Origin: a bacterium
GTDB lineage: Bacteria; Chlamydiota; Chlamydiia; Chlamydiales; JAFEGQ01
Length of the DNA: 8,417 bases
Assembly: GCA_021809305.1 (NCBI GenBank)
Contig: JAKBAF010000039.1
Coordinates: 1 to 8,417 of the forward strand
Reading direction: 5' to 3'
Position 1 is the stretch's first letter. Every line of letters starts with the position of its first letter. Below are positions 7,849-8,417 of the stretch, in pieces. The notes under the pieces were generated by a model. It was not told the DNA's origin, ran no database searches, and saw only the letters and a list, made by a program, of their open reading frames with translations. The position numbers were made by a program, and so were the translations under genes.

Positions 7849-8417
7849 TTAAGGCGAGATGGATATTACAGATGCGATCTCTTGGATGGCTTGATGGAGC
7901 TCAGGAGTGGAAGCAATGCCCCATGGATCATCGATTGTGAGGCGGGCGATGGGGGTTGAGCTTGAGAGGAAGTGGAGCTGGACAGGCCGCCCTCCTGGTT
8001 GGGAGCGGAAGAGCGCCTTAAGGGTCATTAGATGGCTAAGACGCGTCTTATCGATGTCAAGGTGGATCTGAAGCGGACTTGTAGCTGGCTTTGGCTCCTC
8101 GCGCATAGTATATGGACCACTTTTTGGAGAGTTATTGGGGCGAGATTTAGAGGCGAATTTCCGAGGACCTGCGCCACTATCTCGAAAGTTGGGGGCAGAT
8201 TTTGCCTTATCGTAGGCGGCATCGCAGGCGCGCACCATCGCCTCATTAGGCTGGCCTCCATCAAACTGGGTAAGGTCATCAAACCACTTAACTTGGAATT
8301 TGAGGCTACCATCGCGCTTGTCGATCTGAAGAACGGCGTAGAGGAGCTGGTTTTCAATAAGGAGGTGGCCCTTCTCCTCATAGAGCTCAGACCAGATGGG
8401 GAGCTCATACGCCTCGA
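7849..8417 (-). CDS. dnaE: DNA polymerase III subunit alpha, C-terminal end (5' part outside window)
   Basis: This is the last 188 residues of the replicative polymerase subunit, which polymerises DNA within the Pol III holoenzyme. Numbering from the first complete codon (8413-8415), residues 5-48 hold LPIWSELYEEKGHLL, ENQLLYAVLQIDKRDG and KWFDDL. These align by eye with the OB-fold end of E. coli DnaE (the LFPEAVERYQDLL to EVMDID region). Residues 115-188, with PLQIHLDIDKTRLSHL and PGGRPVQLHF, match the C-terminal domain that in E. coli binds tau (AISLTDRQID, SGTIPVHLYY). Between them, residues 73-114 are a Ser/Pro/Lys/Arg-rich, probably flexible linker, much longer than in E. coli. The frame is open to the window edge, so the ATG at 8236-8238 is internal, inside the linker boundary, and not the start. 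The polymerase catalytic core and clamp-binding motif lie outside the window. The stop is TAA at 7849-7851. The wording suggests a chlamydia-like DnaE, from memory only. Confidence 0.92.
   Translation of the reverse strand, partial: EAYELPIWSELYEEKGHLLIENQLLYAVLQIDKRDGSLKFQVKWFDDLTQFDGGQPNEAMVRACDAAYDKAKSAPNFRDSGAGPRKFASKSRPNNSPKSGPYTMREEPKPATSPLQIHLDIDKTRLSHLMTLKALFRSQPGGRPVQLHFLSSSTPIARLTIDDPWGIASTPELHQAIQEIASVISISP

Noticed and set aside
7836..7860. T-run (eight T on the minus strand) just after the dnaE stop as an intrinsic terminator
   Set aside because: The only stem before it is GAGAT/ATCTC with a 16-base loop, too weak and not adjacent to the T-run. The better stem (around GGGCGAAGCCG) lies on the wrong side of the T-run for the dnaE transcript, and its plus-strand transcript would be followed by A, not T.
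8028..8408. Second minus-strand open frame of 126 codons overlapping dnaE
   Set aside because: It is a shifted-frame shadow of the DnaE tail, whose own frame gives a clear family match across the same bases.

Overview
The window holds three protein-coding regions and almost no non-coding DNA. The only gene I can name is at the right edge, on the minus strand: the 3' end of dnaE, the catalytic alpha subunit of the replicative DNA polymerase III. It therefore reads as a bacterial chromosome. The wording of the DnaE tail (LPIWSELYEE, ENQLLYAVLQIDKRDG, WFDDLT) reminds me of Chlamydiota, perhaps an environmental or amoeba-associated lineage. That is an impression from memory, not a database result, and the taxonomic guess is weak.

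Layout: (1) positions 1-4176, plus strand, a very large open frame (1376 residues from its first ATG, and open to the left edge) encoding a leucine-rich, apparently all-helical protein of unknown function. (2) positions 4183-7686, minus strand, a second very large frame (1167 residues), also unrecognised. It has a Ser/Arg/Lys-rich N-terminal tail and two long helical lobes joined by an Arg-rich then Glu-rich linker. The two genes converge with only six bases between their stop codons, and a perfect 6-bp inverted repeat covers both stops. (3) positions 7687-7848, a 162-bp spacer with the start signals of the second gene (GAGGA ribosome site, TATAAT -10 box), an imperfect hairpin next to the expected -35, and a stretch of unexplained sequence. 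(4) positions 7849-8417, minus strand, the C-terminal 188 residues of DnaE.

On the minus strand the order is dnaE, spacer, 1167-residue gene. The latter appears to have its own promoter, so co-transcription with dnaE is possible but not required. Nothing visible ties either giant protein to replication. No tRNA, rRNA, CRISPR array, insertion sequence or transposase was seen. The most interesting content is the pair of large, convergent, unrecognised proteins. Both have long helical domains split by strongly basic linkers, which in a host-associated bacterium would make them candidate structural or secreted proteins. That last idea is inference only.
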